The notes: generated by a model not told the origin, from the letters alone. Numbered from the stretch's first letter, positions 17,211-26,422 are shown. The stretch: 33,167 nt of DNA from Calditrichia bacterium (GCA_026983775.1 JALSTK010000121.1:1-33167); one strand, 5' to 3'. Numbers and translations are program-made.

Positions 17211-18452
17211 CTATTTTGTTATTTTTATCATCACGGCAGCATGCGCAGGAACGGTTACCGAATATTTGTTTTTATAGATTCCCAAATTCTTTTTTAGCCA
17301 CAAGTCGCGTACTCTAGCCTGTTTGGTGTTATCCCACCCGATATCCTTCCACGAAACAGACATCACAGCGTCATTTTCCCCTCTGTTAAACAGAACAACC
17401 GCCCGATTCCCATCGCTCAATTCTCTGGCCCAGACTTCAAGATCACCGGAATCTTTTATTTTCCTTCCTTGTTTCCCTAATCGATCCTGATCAACGGCAA
17501 TGACTTCTCTATTGGTCAGAATCTCTTTGATTTCCGGAGACATATTTCTCAGGTCATTTCCAGCCATAAGAGGAGCCGCTAAGATCGCCCACAGACTGAA
17601 ATGGGCACGGCTTTCCCCCGGGGTCAGTCCGCTGTTTCCGACCTCAAGCATATCCGGGTCGTTCCAGTGGCCGGGACCGGCATATTTCGCCAAACTATCC
17701 TGGGCATCCAGAATAAAAATAAAACCCATTCCGCCCCAGTCCGTTCTGCAATCCCAACAATTCAGAATATCTTCCGTGGTACGCCATAAATTACCGCCGA
17801 CCTCTTTGCCCCATCTCCACGGTTGATTCGTGCCCCATTCACAAATACTGTATACAATCGGCCGGCCGGTTTTGCGCAACGCCTTCCCCATGATTTCATA
17901 AGAAGCGCGAGCATTTTGAAAACCGTGATGACACCAGTCATATTTTAAATAGTCCACACCCCATTTTGCATACTGCCGGGCATCCTGAAATTCATATCCC
18001 CTGCTTCCCGGTCTGCCCTGACAAGTCTTTGTTCCGGCATCTGAGTATATTCCGAATTTCAACCCTTTGGAGTGAATATAATCGGCCAAAGCCTTGATAC
18101 CGGATGGAAATTTTTCGGGATCCGCCATTATATTCCCTGATGAATCTCTGCTTTTCTGCCAGCAGTCGTCGATAACCACATATTCGTATCCTGCATCTTT
18201 CATCCCGCTTTGCACCATGGCATCGGCAATTTCTTTAATTAAATTTTCATTAATATTACAGGCAAAAAGATTCCAGCTATTCCAGCCCATGGGAGGGGTC
18301 GGCGCTAATGTATCCGCCCCCGTTTCGGAAAAAGCCAGGGCTAAACTATCGGTGCCTTGGCCATACAACCCTGCGTTAAAGACAAACGTACTAAACAGAA
18401 TCAAAATGACCATATACAGGGTAATCGTTTTCAAATCTTCTTTTTTAATCAT
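17211..18452 (-). CDS. GH27 alpha-galactosidase, secreted
   Basis: 413 residues, GGAG about 9 bases before the ATG. Residues 1-32 form an uncleaved or cleaved N-terminal hydrophobic segment. GH27 hallmarks follow: PPMGWNSWNLFACNINE (54-70), VIDDCWQ, the nucleophile Asp172 in DYLKYDWC, and the acid/base Asp228 in WRTTEDILNCW. The barrel continues with GHWNDPDMLEVGN and the C-terminal beta-sandwich (ALFNRGEND-like segment VVLFNRGEND). GH27 enzymes are retaining and remove terminal alpha-1,6-galactose, for example from galactomannan or raffinose-type sugars, and some members act on alpha-N-acetylgalactosamine or beta-L-arabinopyranose. No type IX sorting domain is present, so it is probably periplasmic. 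It is transcribed toward lacI but is separated from it by 333 bases and has no copy of the operator, so co-regulation is unproven. Confidence 0.95.
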   Translation of the reverse strand: MIKKEDLKTITLYMVILILFSTFVFNAGLYGQGTDSLALAFSETGADTLAPTPPMGWNSWNLFACNINENLIKEIADAMVQSGMKDAGYEYVVIDDCWQKSRDSSGNIMADPEKFPSGIKALADYIHSKGLKFGIYSDAGTKTCQGRPGSRGYEFQDARQYAKWGVDYLKYDWCHHGFQNARASYEIMGKALRKTGRPIVYSICEWGTNQPWRWGKEVGGNLWRTTEDILNCWDCRTDWGGMGFIFILDAQDSLAKYAGPGHWNDPDMLEVGNSGLTPGESRAHFSLWAILAAPLMAGNDLRNMSPEIKEILTNREVIAVDQDRLGKQGRKIKDSGDLEVWARELSDGNRAVVLFNRGENDAVMSVSWKDIGWDNTKQARVRDLWLKKNLGIYKNKYSVTVPAHAAVMIKITK

Positions 18453-18766
18453 AGATATTTTCTCCGGTAATAAGGTAAGAGATCGGATTCCGTCAGGTAA
18501 AATGAGTATCCGACCGGATAGCCGGATTATTTTTGCTCAGAGCCCTCGTTTTTAAATGAAGCAATCATTTGAACCGGAACGGATAGTTCCACGGTATTTC
18601 CGCAAATCTGATCTTTTAACTTTCCCCATGCAAGAGAGGGGAAAGAGGGGTGAGTTGTTTTTTTGTCCATTCAACTCGAATCGAGCGTATTTTCATCTAA
18701 TATGTGTCTATCATAACTAAATTGGCTCTACCGGGATTCTTGCGGTTAAACGCCGCATCCATAAAT

Positions 18767-18781
18767 CATCACGAAGTGATG
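18767..18781. repeat. Hairpin CATCAC-GAA-GTGATG
   Basis: Perfect 6-bp stem with a 3-base loop inside the MITE-like element; REP-like palindrome. Confidence 0.7.
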
Positions 18782-18921
18782 CAATATGAGTAGACACACC
18801 CGCCAGCCGCCGGGCAGGAGCAAAGCCTGGGGGTAAAATGCAACCGAATAGGGTTAAAATAAACCAGGCCTTTCAATGTATACGGTCTCCTATTTCGTTA
18901 GCATGCTCTGTGTTCCACATT

Positions 18922-18938
18922 CGACGCCTTCAGCGTCG
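18922..18938. repeat. Hairpin CGACGC-CTTCA-GCGTCG
   Basis: Perfect 6-bp GC-rich stem with a 5-base loop inside the MITE-like element. Confidence 0.7.
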
Positions 18939-18958
18939 CGCTCTCTTTTTCCGCTTTA

Positions 18959-18977
18959 CCACAGGCCTAGCCTGTGG
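18959..18977. repeat. Hairpin CCACAGGC-CTA-GCCTGTGG
   Basis: Perfect 8-bp GC-rich stem with a 3-base loop inside the MITE-like element, adjoining the inner inverted repeat at 18978-18988. Confidence 0.75.
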
Positions 18978-19531
18978 CTACTCATATTCGTATTCTTCGG
19001 ATACTATTGTTTTTATATACAATATGAATAGAACCATAAAAAATTGTTTCATTCCTTTTATCCGTCTTCCGTTAATATACGGCTTCACAAGAAACCCGGT
19101 AGAGCCAAGTAAGGATTTATTTACATCGCAGATTTTTCATTCGCTTAGCCTTGAATGAAAAGAATATCTGCTGCAGAGCCCAATTCTTTTTTTACGTAGT
19201 TTTGTAAATCCCGCTATCTTGCCCATAAAAATGGATAGCCTATCCAGATCGACATAGAACCATATTTTATCCTCACAGGTTTTAAAGGATATCGGTATAT
19301 CCAGGGAACATTATAACAAAAAGAATTTAATGTTGTCAAAAAAAAATGCGCGTATCCTCGAACAGGCAACAACCGGATTTTCCTTATGCTTCATCTGAAT
19401 AATATTTTTACTCATATGGTAAATTCCGTAAATTCTTATGGATATCGATTGTAGGCGTATTGCATCACACATTAATCACTCAGGTGAAATCAGATCGATA
19501 CATTGGAACAAATTAAATTAAAGGTGAATTA

Positions 19532-22294
19532 ATGAGCAAACTGCGTTCTTTTAAAATCATTTTATCCTCTGTATTTATTTTAAGTCTCGTAAGCAGCGCC
19601 GTTTCTGCCGGAAAAGTGTACCTGGTAATCGGTTCCGATACAGCCATCTGGGACGGTATGAATGTGGGAAGATATAACTGCACGTATAATCAATCCCTCT
19701 ATACCGACCCTTCCCGCAATGCGTACAAGGTAATGGATCCGGCTTTTCGTGCTGATTTAACCGATTCATACGGCCAACCCATGAAGATGACCTGGTGGAT
19801 GATGGCCGGGAATATTTTTCGTTATGCGACCAACACCAATGTTCCTGTCCCGAATATCATGACCCTGTATTTAATGAAAAAATACCACGGCGACGAGCTG
19901 CGGATCAATGGCGATGAATTGACATTGCACTATCATACTTTCTATTGGTCCGATTACGATCAGGATGGCATATACTACTGGAATCAGGCCAAAACTTTTC
20001 TGGAATCCAAGGATGATTTTAAGGTAACTCTCGCCCAATTTCTGTTGGAAGAGCAGGTCTTCCCCGTTTCTTTTCGCAGCGGCTGGCACTATATGGATAA
20101 TGACTGGCAGAACTACTTGGATGAGCGTGTTTTACCTTATAGCATGCATAATGATTATCCCCATAAAAAAACATCCGATCCGGAACCCATCGATAATATT
20201 TATGACTGGTCCGAAGCACCCTCGGCATTCGTGCCCTACCATCCTTCGAAAGACAATTACCAGGTTCCCGGCGACAGCCCCGGATGGGAGGTGCGCTCCG
20301 CCTCCTTCTGGAATACACGGGTCAATGATTATATGGATACGGTTTTTGCCGCCGCAAGTCTGGGAACCGACCAGGTGGCCTGTTTTTGGTCCCACCTGCC
20401 GCAAAGCGACTTCCCGGAAAATATGCAGATGATCGACAGTTTAGCCCATCGATATGCAGACAAATATCCCGATGTAAAATTCCGTTATTGTACGGCGATC
20501 GAAGCCATGCAACGCTGGCGGAAGACGGACGATTTCGATCCGCCCAACCTTCAATTTTCAGATCTAATTACGGGTGATGAGGTTTATTTTACAATCAAAA
20601 CGGATGAAGCTATTTTCCAGCAACAACCTTTCGTGGCTGTTAAAGATATCTATGGAAATTATGAAGTATTGGACTGCGAACGAACCGGTTTAAATCAGTG
20701 GCAAACCATTCAAGCCGTTCCTCTTAATACCTTAGCCAAGGCGGGAGTTACAGCCTGCGATACGCTCGGAAATCAGGCCATGAAATTCATCAACTACCTA
20801 CCGGACGATGCTTTTATCGATAATAAGGACCCGGGTTATACGGAGTCCTATGGTAACTGGCATACCACTTCGGCCTATTCATGGGGCACGGATTCGCGTC
20901 TGGCTGAGTTATCCGAAGCTGATTCGGCCCAAGTGTCCTGGACGTATCCCGTGCCGCAATCGACTTTTTATAATATTTTTATTCAGTTTCCGGACATAGC
21001 CGATCGTGCCCGGCGGTTCAGAGTGCTGATTTTCGATGATCAGCTACCTCTGGATACGGTTGGAGTTACGGAAGGGATGCCCTCAAAGAAGTGGAATTAC
21101 CTGTCCACGGTACATCCCGATGAGGGGAGTACACTTACAGTGGCATTGAACGCTTCGGGGAAAAATCAAAACGGAAAATTTTTATCTGCCGATGTCATAA
21201 AAATTTCTGCGCTGGTTCGGGAAAGAGATATAGCCGTCAAGGAAGACAGGATCGATTTCGGCCAGGTAAGCGTGGAGGATTCTGCCGATTATGCACTGAA
21301 TTTGTATAATCAGGGAATTCATGATTTGCATATATCGGACATTCATTCCATTCAACAATCGATTACCGTCGGTTCCTCTTTTCCCCTCACCGTTCCGCCC
21401 ATGTCCGATATTACCGTGCCTTTATCACTATTGGCAACGGAAACGGGAAATATAAGCGATACACTGGAAATAGTTTCCGATGACCCGGTGAAGCCCGATA
21501 TTAAATTGAGTATATCGGCAGAAATAGTACCGTATTTCCATACCATTGATAAAGAGGATAGCGCGGAGTATGAAGAATTCGGCGACTGGCATACCAGTGT
21601 GGCCAATATTTACGGCGCTACCAGCCGTTATGCGTATCTGAATGCCCATCCCTTGGCCTCGGCACGGTTTACGGCCAGGCTGAAAAAAAACGGAAGATAC
21701 GCCCTTAAGGAAATTGTTCCTTCTACCCTTAATTCCACAAATGACGCCCTATATGAGATAAAAGTCGACGGGCTTACCCGGGCCGTATACCACGTAGATC
21801 AGAATCAGGGCAGCGGACAATGGGTAACTATAGACACCTTATACCTTCCTGCAGATACCGATATCGAGCTGTGGGTAAAGGATAGCGGACACAGTAGCGC
21901 GGGAGCCGTGATCCGAACCGACGCCGTTCGGTTTTCTCTGATTGAAGAAGGTACCTCAATCGGATTCTCAACCGATCATCCGGTTAAAACATTCCGGCTG
22001 GAGCAAAACTATCCGAATCCGTTCACTTCCAAAACAGCCATCCGTTATTCCTTAAAAAGCCCTTTTTCCGGAAAGCTGCCAAAACGGGTTATAAATAATT
22101 CCGAAATTAAGCAAGTGGAGTTGATTGTTTATAATGTCCTGGGACAAAAAGTAGCCACTCTCGTATCCAAACCGCAAGCAGCCGGTACCTATCAGGTATA
22201 TTGGGATGCCACCGGCATATCCAGCGGCATCTATTATTATCAATTGAAAGCAGGCTCGTTTCGGTGCGTTCGAAAAATGATTCTTATGCGATAG
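19532..22294 (+). CDS. Secreted polysaccharide-deacetylase-like protein with two golvesin-like domains and type IX sorting domain
   Basis: 920 residues; AGGTGA lies 6 bases before the ATG. Signal peptide 1-26. Residues 28-330 look like a distant NodB-type polysaccharide deacetylase barrel: DELTLHYHTFYW (128-139) matches the place of the metal-binding HxH turn and FRSGWHYMD (181-189) the usual FRxG motif, but the canonical TFDD is not seen, so activity is uncertain. Two golvesin/Xly carbohydrate-binding-like domains follow (GNWHTTSAYSWGTDSR ... FLSADVIKI, about 430-560; GDWHTSVANIYGATSR ... RTDAVRFSLI, about 675-805). They flank a HYDIN/ASPM-like Ig domain (IDFGQVSVEDSADY). The C-terminus is a sorting domain (LEQNYPNPFTSKTAIRYSL) with an unusual 15-20-residue insertion (SPFSGKLPKRVINNSEIK) before the VYNVLGQKV strand. 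It probably acts on cell-surface or environmental polysaccharide. Confidence 0.85.
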   Translation: MSKLRSFKIILSSVFILSLVSSAVSAGKVYLVIGSDTAIWDGMNVGRYNCTYNQSLYTDPSRNAYKVMDPAFRADLTDSYGQPMKMTWWMMAGNIFRYATNTNVPVPNIMTLYLMKKYHGDELRINGDELTLHYHTFYWSDYDQDGIYYWNQAKTFLESKDDFKVTLAQFLLEEQVFPVSFRSGWHYMDNDWQNYLDERVLPYSMHNDYPHKKTSDPEPIDNIYDWSEAPSAFVPYHPSKDNYQVPGDSPGWEVRSASFWNTRVNDYMDTVFAAASLGTDQVACFWSHLPQSDFPENMQMIDSLAHRYADKYPDVKFRYCTAIEAMQRWRKTDDFDPPNLQFSDLITGDEVYFTIKTDEAIFQQQPFVAVKDIYGNYEVLDCERTGLNQWQTIQAVPLNTLAKAGVTACDTLGNQAMKFINYLPDDAFIDNKDPGYTESYGNWHTTSAYSWGTDSRLAELSEADSAQVSWTYPVPQSTFYNIFIQFPDIADRARRFRVLIFDDQLPLDTVGVTEGMPSKKWNYLSTVHPDEGSTLTVALNASGKNQNGKFLSADVIKISALVRERDIAVKEDRIDFGQVSVEDSADYALNLYNQGIHDLHISDIHSIQQSITVGSSFPLTVPPMSDITVPLSLLATETGNISDTLEIVSDDPVKPDIKLSISAEIVPYFHTIDKEDSAEYEEFGDWHTSVANIYGATSRYAYLNAHPLASARFTARLKKNGRYALKEIVPSTLNSTNDALYEIKVDGLTRAVYHVDQNQGSGQWVTIDTLYLPADTDIELWVKDSGHSSAGAVIRTDAVRFSLIEEGTSIGFSTDHPVKTFRLEQNYPNPFTSKTAIRYSLKSPFSGKLPKRVINNSEIKQVELIVYNVLGQKVATLVSKPQAAGTYQVYWDATGISSGIYYYQLKAGSFRCVRKMILMR

Positions 22295-22322
22295 ACGAAC
22301 TTCCTGTTTTCGGTTCATGAAA

Positions 22323-23327
22323 TCATTTAATCGAACGAAAGCCGACCAGTCTCTGTTGATCTTCATCCCATAAATGCAGTCCGGGAGAGCGCAGACTTTC
22401 CCTTAGGGTCAGGGGCGGAATCTGTTGCATTGCTTTAATGTTTTGATTACAACTTTGCAGATTATAATTGGGTATTCCGGGCCGCAGGTGATGTATATGA
22501 TGAAAGCCGATATTTCCGCTGAACCATTGCAAAACTGCGGGTAGTTTATAATACGAGCTCCCCTTTAAGGCCGATTGTAATAAATTCCATTCCTTATTCT
22601 TCGACCAATAGGCGTCTTCATACTGATGCTGCACATAGAAGAGCCAGATGCCCAGAGAACCGGCAAAGAAAAGAATTGGAATCTGGATCATCAGATACGT
22701 TTTGAACCCGATCCACAAGCTGAAGCCGACGATGATCAGCAGTAAACTTAGATTGGTAATCAGGACGCTGCGTTTTTCCGCTTTTTGGGCCCCGGCATGA
22801 ACCGATCGATTGCTGAAGAGAAAAAGGAAGATGGGACCGAAGAAAAACATCACAAGGGGATGGCGAACCAGCCGATAAGCCAATCGCTTATTTGCTCCGG
22901 CCGCCCGGTATTCCTTTACGGTCATGGTCCAGATATCGCCTGTACCCCGGCGATCCAAATTTCCGGATGTGGCATGATGGATATTATGCAAGCGACGCCA
23001 CTCCTCAAACGGTGTGAAGGTCAATATACCGGTTAGATAGCCCGTTATCTTATTCGCCTTGCGCGAGGCAAAAAAGGATCCGTGGCAGCAATCATGAAAA
23101 AGAATAAAGATACGTACCATCAAACCGGCTGCCGGTAAGGTAAGACCTAAGACGAACCCGTAGGAATAGCCGTTGAGCATCAGATAAATCATTCCTGCCC
23201 ACAGGGCCAGATAAGGCAGGATCGTATTCGATAATTGCCGGAGTGCCTTTCCCGTAGAAGATTTCGCATAGGTGGATAGTTCCGACGACCAGGACGGATA
23301 TGTTTCGATGGACGCATTTACGGACAT
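22323..23327 (-). CDS. Membrane fatty-acid desaturase (DesA / delta-12-type family)
   Basis: 334 residues from the ATG at 23327 (MSVNAS), chosen because GAGGT lies 8 bases upstream; the ATG five codons earlier has no ribosome binding site. The three histidine boxes of the di-iron membrane desaturases are present: HDCCHGS, HNIHHAT and HHIHHL, with about four hydrophobic membrane segments around them. The enzyme inserts a cis double bond into membrane acyl chains using O2 and reduced ferredoxin or cytochrome b5, which implies the organism meets oxygen. The HDCCH/HNIHH/HHIHH spacing matches bacterial delta-12/omega-type desaturases rather than acyl-CoA delta-9 enzymes. It is convergent with the deacetylase-like gene (28-base gap) and divergent from tadA. 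TTTTACAA occurs twice in its upstream region. Confidence 0.93.
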   Translation of the reverse strand: MSVNASIETYPSWSSELSTYAKSSTGKALRQLSNTILPYLALWAGMIYLMLNGYSYGFVLGLTLPAAGLMVRIFILFHDCCHGSFFASRKANKITGYLTGILTFTPFEEWRRLHNIHHATSGNLDRRGTGDIWTMTVKEYRAAGANKRLAYRLVRHPLVMFFFGPIFLFLFSNRSVHAGAQKAEKRSVLITNLSLLLIIVGFSLWIGFKTYLMIQIPILFFAGSLGIWLFYVQHQYEDAYWSKNKEWNLLQSALKGSSYYKLPAVLQWFSGNIGFHHIHHLRPGIPNYNLQSCNQNIKAMQQIPPLTLRESLRSPGLHLWDEDQQRLVGFRSIK

Positions 23328-23556
23328 ATTTGTATACCTCATTGTATATTTTATCTTGTTTTCTTATAACTGGAACGCAAGGTAAAAGAGAATATTCTGC
23401 AGTTTTGTAAAAAGATTGTAAAACATGCGTATGAAGTTCAACCTGATTTCGGATAAACGGGGCCTGTGTACCAGGGTCCTTTCAATTTTTTTTAAACTAC
23501 AACTCCTCCGGTACCTCTCTCTTTGATCGTTTTGAAAAAAATAGTATCTTTCTGCT
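23328..23556. promoter_or_regulatory. Divergent promoter region of desaturase and tadA
   Basis: 229 bases between two divergent starts. It should carry both promoters. On the desaturase side there is a close direct repeat of TTTTACAA (23413-23432 area). On the tadA side the last 40 bases are AT-rich with no Shine-Dalgarno sequence. No consensus promoter could be fixed. Confidence 0.4.
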
Positions 23557-24021
23557 ATGGATAAACAAGATTTGGATTTTATGCGCGAAGCCATTCGTGA
23601 AGGCAGAAAAGCGCTGGACAGCGGTGACGTACCGGTGGGAGCGGTCGTGGTAATGGATAATCGTATTATCGGTCGGGGACATAATCAGGTGGAACTATTG
23701 AACGATCCCACTGCCCATGCCGAGATGATCGCCATTACCTCGGCAACGGCTACCATAAGAGAAAAATGGTTGTATGACGCTACTTTGTACGTGACTGTGG
23801 AGCCCTGCGCCATGTGTGCCGGCGCCAGTGTTCTGGCACGAATCAAACGTCTGGTGTACGGCGTTCAGGAGATAAAGACCGGTGCCCATTCCAGTCTGTT
23901 CAATTTGCTTAATGATCCCCGCTTAAATCATCGCATTGAAGTGATCCCCGGAGTGGCGAAAGAAGAGTGTGCTGCTTTGATGCTGGAATTTTTTGAATTG
24001 CTTCGCAAACAGAATGAATAA
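23557..24021 (+). CDS. tadA: tRNA-specific adenosine deaminase TadA
   Basis: 154 residues, normal length for TadA. It deaminates adenosine 34 of tRNA-Arg(ACG) to inosine, an essential wobble modification. The zinc deaminase signature is intact: HAE (His54 ligand, Glu56 proton shuttle) and PCAMC (Cys84 and Cys87 ligands). VPVGAVVV and the C-terminal EECAALMLEFFELLR fit TadA rather than guanine or cytosine deaminases. No Shine-Dalgarno sequence is seen before the ATG. It is convergent with the glutamine synthetase gene, with a gap of only 6 bases. Confidence 0.95.
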   Translation: MDKQDLDFMREAIREGRKALDSGDVPVGAVVVMDNRIIGRGHNQVELLNDPTAHAEMIAITSATATIREKWLYDATLYVTVEPCAMCAGASVLARIKRLVYGVQEIKTGAHSSLFNLLNDPRLNHRIEVIPGVAKEECAALMLEFFELLRKQNE

Positions 24022-24027
24022 CCCCCT

Positions 24028-25401
24028 CTATAAATCGAAATACATTTCATACTCGATAGGATTGGGCCAATTAGAGACGCGGTTGAATTCTTCGTTCTTG
24101 GTATGAATCCAGAGCCGAATCAATTCTTTACTAAAAATACCGTCCCGTAATAAAAAGTCATGATCTTTTTCCAAATTTTCCAGGGCCATATTCAAACTGA
24201 ACGGCAAATAGTTCATTTCGATTTTGGGATTAAAATCCTCCGCCTCATAGGGTCCGTACCCCGCTTTCACCGGGTCTATTTTATTGAGCACTCCATCCAG
24301 ACCGGCCAGCATGATGGCATTTAATGACAGATAAGGATTCGCTGTGGCATCCGGAGGACGATATTCGAAACGAGTCTGCTGCCTGTTTCTTACATAACGG
24401 GGGATACGAACACAGGAGGCCCGGTTGGCCTGACCGAAATTGATGGCAGTGGGCGCTTCCACGCCGGGAACCAGCCGTTTGAAAGAATTCGTTGTCGGAT
24501 TGGTCAGTGCAGTCAGGGCCGGAGCGTGCTTCAATACACCTCCTATATAGTACATGGCGGTCTGACTCAGGTTGGCATACTTCCCTTTTTCATAAAACAC
24601 ATTTTGCTGCCCGCGCATCAGGTAGTGATGCACATGTAAACCGGAACCGGCCTGTTTATATAAAGGTTTGGGCATGAAAGTTAAAAAGAGACCCTTCTGC
24701 CGGGCCAGGTTATGTAAGATATATTTAGCTATGATTATTTTATCCGCTGTGGGCAGAAGCGCATCGAAATTAGCCTCTATCTCCTGCTGTCCTAAATTAC
24801 CCACCTCATGATGGTGATATTTTATGGATAATCCGGCTCGCATCAGTAGACGGGTTGCTTCATCCCGGAAATCATCATAGACATCCAGCGGATTGGCAAT
24901 ATGATAACCGTTGGGACTAAATCCTTCGTCGGATTCGATCCTGAAAAAGGCATTTTTAGAAGAAGCTTTAAATCCTACTTGTGATAGAATATAAAATTCG
25001 AATTCCGGCCCCCACAGGGTATATTCGGCTATATCATACTTTTTTAATAGATTTTCGGCAGCCTGAGCCATATTGCGCAGATCATATTGATATGGAGTGG
25101 TTTGATCATCCGTATTAAAAATTTTGGTAAAAAAGCTTAAAGTAGGTGCCGTCCGGAAGGGATCGATTAAAGCCGTATCCATATCCGGTTTCATAATCAT
25201 ATCACTATTTTCCACGCGACGGAAGCCGTAACTGGAACCGTCAAATCCCGTACCTTCGCTATTAAGGCGGTCCAGCGTCTCTTCGGAATAAGGCAGGCTT
25301 AAATGATGCAAACGGCCGATTAAATCCGTTACCTTCAGATCAATGAATTCGATCGTACGTTCTTTGGCTATTCGACGAATCTTATGTTTGGGTACACGCA
25401 T
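24028..25401 (-). CDS. glnA: Type I glutamine synthetase
   Basis: 457 residues from the ATG at 25401, preceded by AGGAGG; a TTG six codons upstream overlaps that site and is rejected. It condenses glutamate and ammonia to glutamine using ATP. Signature parts are intact: GTGFDGSSYGF (latch region), the metal-binding WGPEFEFYIL and HHHEVGNLGQQEIE, the ATP/glutamate loop GSGLHVHHYL, and NPTTNSFKRLVPG with RFEYRPPDATANPYL. The E. coli adenylylation motif NLYDLP is replaced by KIEMNYLPFSL, so control by adenylylation is unlikely; it resembles the GSI-alpha group. It follows the nitrilase-family gene with a 124-base gap that contains a small hairpin, so it may have its own promoter or belong to the BMC/ACT/UPF0210 run. 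Confidence 0.95.
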   Translation of the reverse strand: MRVPKHKIRRIAKERTIEFIDLKVTDLIGRLHHLSLPYSEETLDRLNSEGTGFDGSSYGFRRVENSDMIMKPDMDTALIDPFRTAPTLSFFTKIFNTDDQTTPYQYDLRNMAQAAENLLKKYDIAEYTLWGPEFEFYILSQVGFKASSKNAFFRIESDEGFSPNGYHIANPLDVYDDFRDEATRLLMRAGLSIKYHHHEVGNLGQQEIEANFDALLPTADKIIIAKYILHNLARQKGLFLTFMPKPLYKQAGSGLHVHHYLMRGQQNVFYEKGKYANLSQTAMYYIGGVLKHAPALTALTNPTTNSFKRLVPGVEAPTAINFGQANRASCVRIPRYVRNRQQTRFEYRPPDATANPYLSLNAIMLAGLDGVLNKIDPVKAGYGPYEAEDFNPKIEMNYLPFSLNMALENLEKDHDFLLRDGIFSKELIRLWIHTKNEEFNRVSNWPNPIEYEMYFDL

Positions 25402-25525
25402 TCCGCCTCCTTTATTCAAATGGAAATTTTACGATTTTGGTACGCGTATTTAAAGTTGACGGAAGAAGTTCTGGTATCCGGAAGATAAACCCGGGCGGTT
25501 TGGGGATGAAAATCATCCGATATAC

Positions 25526-26386
25526 TCAATAGTTTTTCCGATCCTCATAAATTCGACTCAGTTCTTCAATCACTACATGCAAATTCTCATCACTCAACAG
25601 GGTCGTATTAATCCGGGCGTGTTTCAATTTGAGCATATCGATTTCGGCATAGAGCATGGCCTCATCAAAATAGGGAGCTTTAAAAAGCCGGCTACCCAAA
25701 GGCCCGTTCACTTCCGACCCCCCCCAAAACATCAGGCCGTCTTCCACGCCGACCCGATTGGCAAAAACCATATAGGAGGTGGTATAAATAGACAAAGAGC
25801 GGTTCAGTGCTTCCCAGTCATGGACATTCTCGGGTTTGGAGTCGGCCTGCAACCCGCGGGCAATACCGGCAGCGGAAGCAAAAATCACCGAAGCGCCATC
25901 CTGAGCCAGAATAACTCCGGAAGTAGGATGCCATACATCCTCGCAGATTAACAAACCGAAGCGTCCGAACTTCGAATCAAAGGCCCGGAAACGGTTGCCG
26001 GCACTGAAGTAGCGTTTTTCTTCGAATAAACCGTAGGTCGGTAAATAGACTTTGCGATGGTGAGTCAGCAACCGACCGTCTTCAAAGAAAAATACACTAT
26101 TATATATCTCATAGCGCTCACTCAGTTCTACGGCACCGACAACAATCGATATTTTTCGGCTTAATTCTTTTATCCGGTCAAAGCGGGAATCGTCTCGGTG
26201 CAAAGCCACATCATAGACCGCATCTTTTAGAGAATAGCCTGCTAACGATAGTTCCGGAAAGATGATGATATCCTGTTTTTGCTCAATAGCCTTCTCGATA
26301 TAACGATAGTGCGTATCCAGATTTTTTTCCAGATTTGCCAAGACGGGATTAATCTGGGCCAGGGCAATTTTGATTTTCTGTTTCAT
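25526..26386 (-). CDS. Nitrilase-superfamily carbon-nitrogen hydrolase
   Basis: 286 residues. The Glu-Lys-Cys triad is visible: Glu45 (IIFPELSLAGY), Lys112 (HHRKVYLPT) and Cys148 (LLICEDVWH). The sequence around the triad (SLAGYSLKDAVYD, HRKVYLPTYGLFEEKRYF) resembles the glutaminase domain of NAD synthetase, but there is no synthetase domain, so it is a free-standing amidase. Substrate unknown; it would release ammonia from an amide. It lies 36 bases downstream of the UPF0210 gene and upstream of glutamine synthetase, which could recapture the ammonia. That functional link is inference from order only. Confidence 0.9.
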   Translation of the reverse strand: MKQKIKIALAQINPVLANLEKNLDTHYRYIEKAIEQKQDIIIFPELSLAGYSLKDAVYDVALHRDDSRFDRIKELSRKISIVVGAVELSERYEIYNSVFFFEDGRLLTHHRKVYLPTYGLFEEKRYFSAGNRFRAFDSKFGRFGLLICEDVWHPTSGVILAQDGASVIFASAAGIARGLQADSKPENVHDWEALNRSLSIYTTSYMVFANRVGVEDGLMFWGGSEVNGPLGSRLFKAPYFDEAMLYAEIDMLKLKHARINTTLLSDENLHVVIEELSRIYEDRKNY

Positions 26387-26422
26387 TTTTTTGTTTTCCG
26401 CATAGTTGATCCGAGCGGCGCA

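Larger units (their letters stand above)
18722..19108. mobile_element. 387-bp MITE-like element with 23-base terminal inverted repeats
   Basis: The left end begins TTGGCTCTACCGGG (18722-18735) and the right end is its exact reverse complement (19095-19108). Extending inward, 21 of 23 bases pair (18722-18744 with 19086-19108). Inside are three strong hairpins (18767-18781, 18922-18938, 18959-18977) and an inner inverted pair AATATGAGTAG (18783-18793) / CTACTCATATT (18978-18988). No transposase is encoded. The GGCTCT start is reminiscent of ISL3-family ends, but I see no clear target-site duplication, so family assignment is open. Confidence 0.65.
18453..19531. other. Long divergent intergenic region with MITE-like element
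   Basis: About 1.1 kb between the divergent alpha-galactosidase and deacetylase-like genes. 18453-18720 should hold the alpha-galactosidase promoter; I see only a short palindrome (CTCGA-A-TCGAG, 18675-18685) and no consensus promoter. 18722-19108 is the inverted-repeat-bounded element listed separately. 19109-19531 should hold the promoter of the plus-strand gene; AT-rich stretches are present but no confident -35/-10 pair, and no RNA gene was recognised. Confidence 0.6.

Noticed and set aside
18712-19118. Target-site duplication around the MITE-like element
   Set aside because: The flanks (ACTAAA on the left, GTAAGG on the right) do not match at any consistent length, so no duplication is claimed.
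18838-19158. Plus-strand ORF of 106 codons in the divergent intergenic region
   Set aside because: It runs through the palindromes and the right inverted repeat of the MITE-like element, has no ribosome binding site and no recognisable protein features.
25504-25518. Hairpin GGATGA-AAA-TCATCC downstream of the amidohydrolase gene
   Set aside because: Weak 6-bp stem without a T-run on the transcribed strand; not enough to call a terminator.
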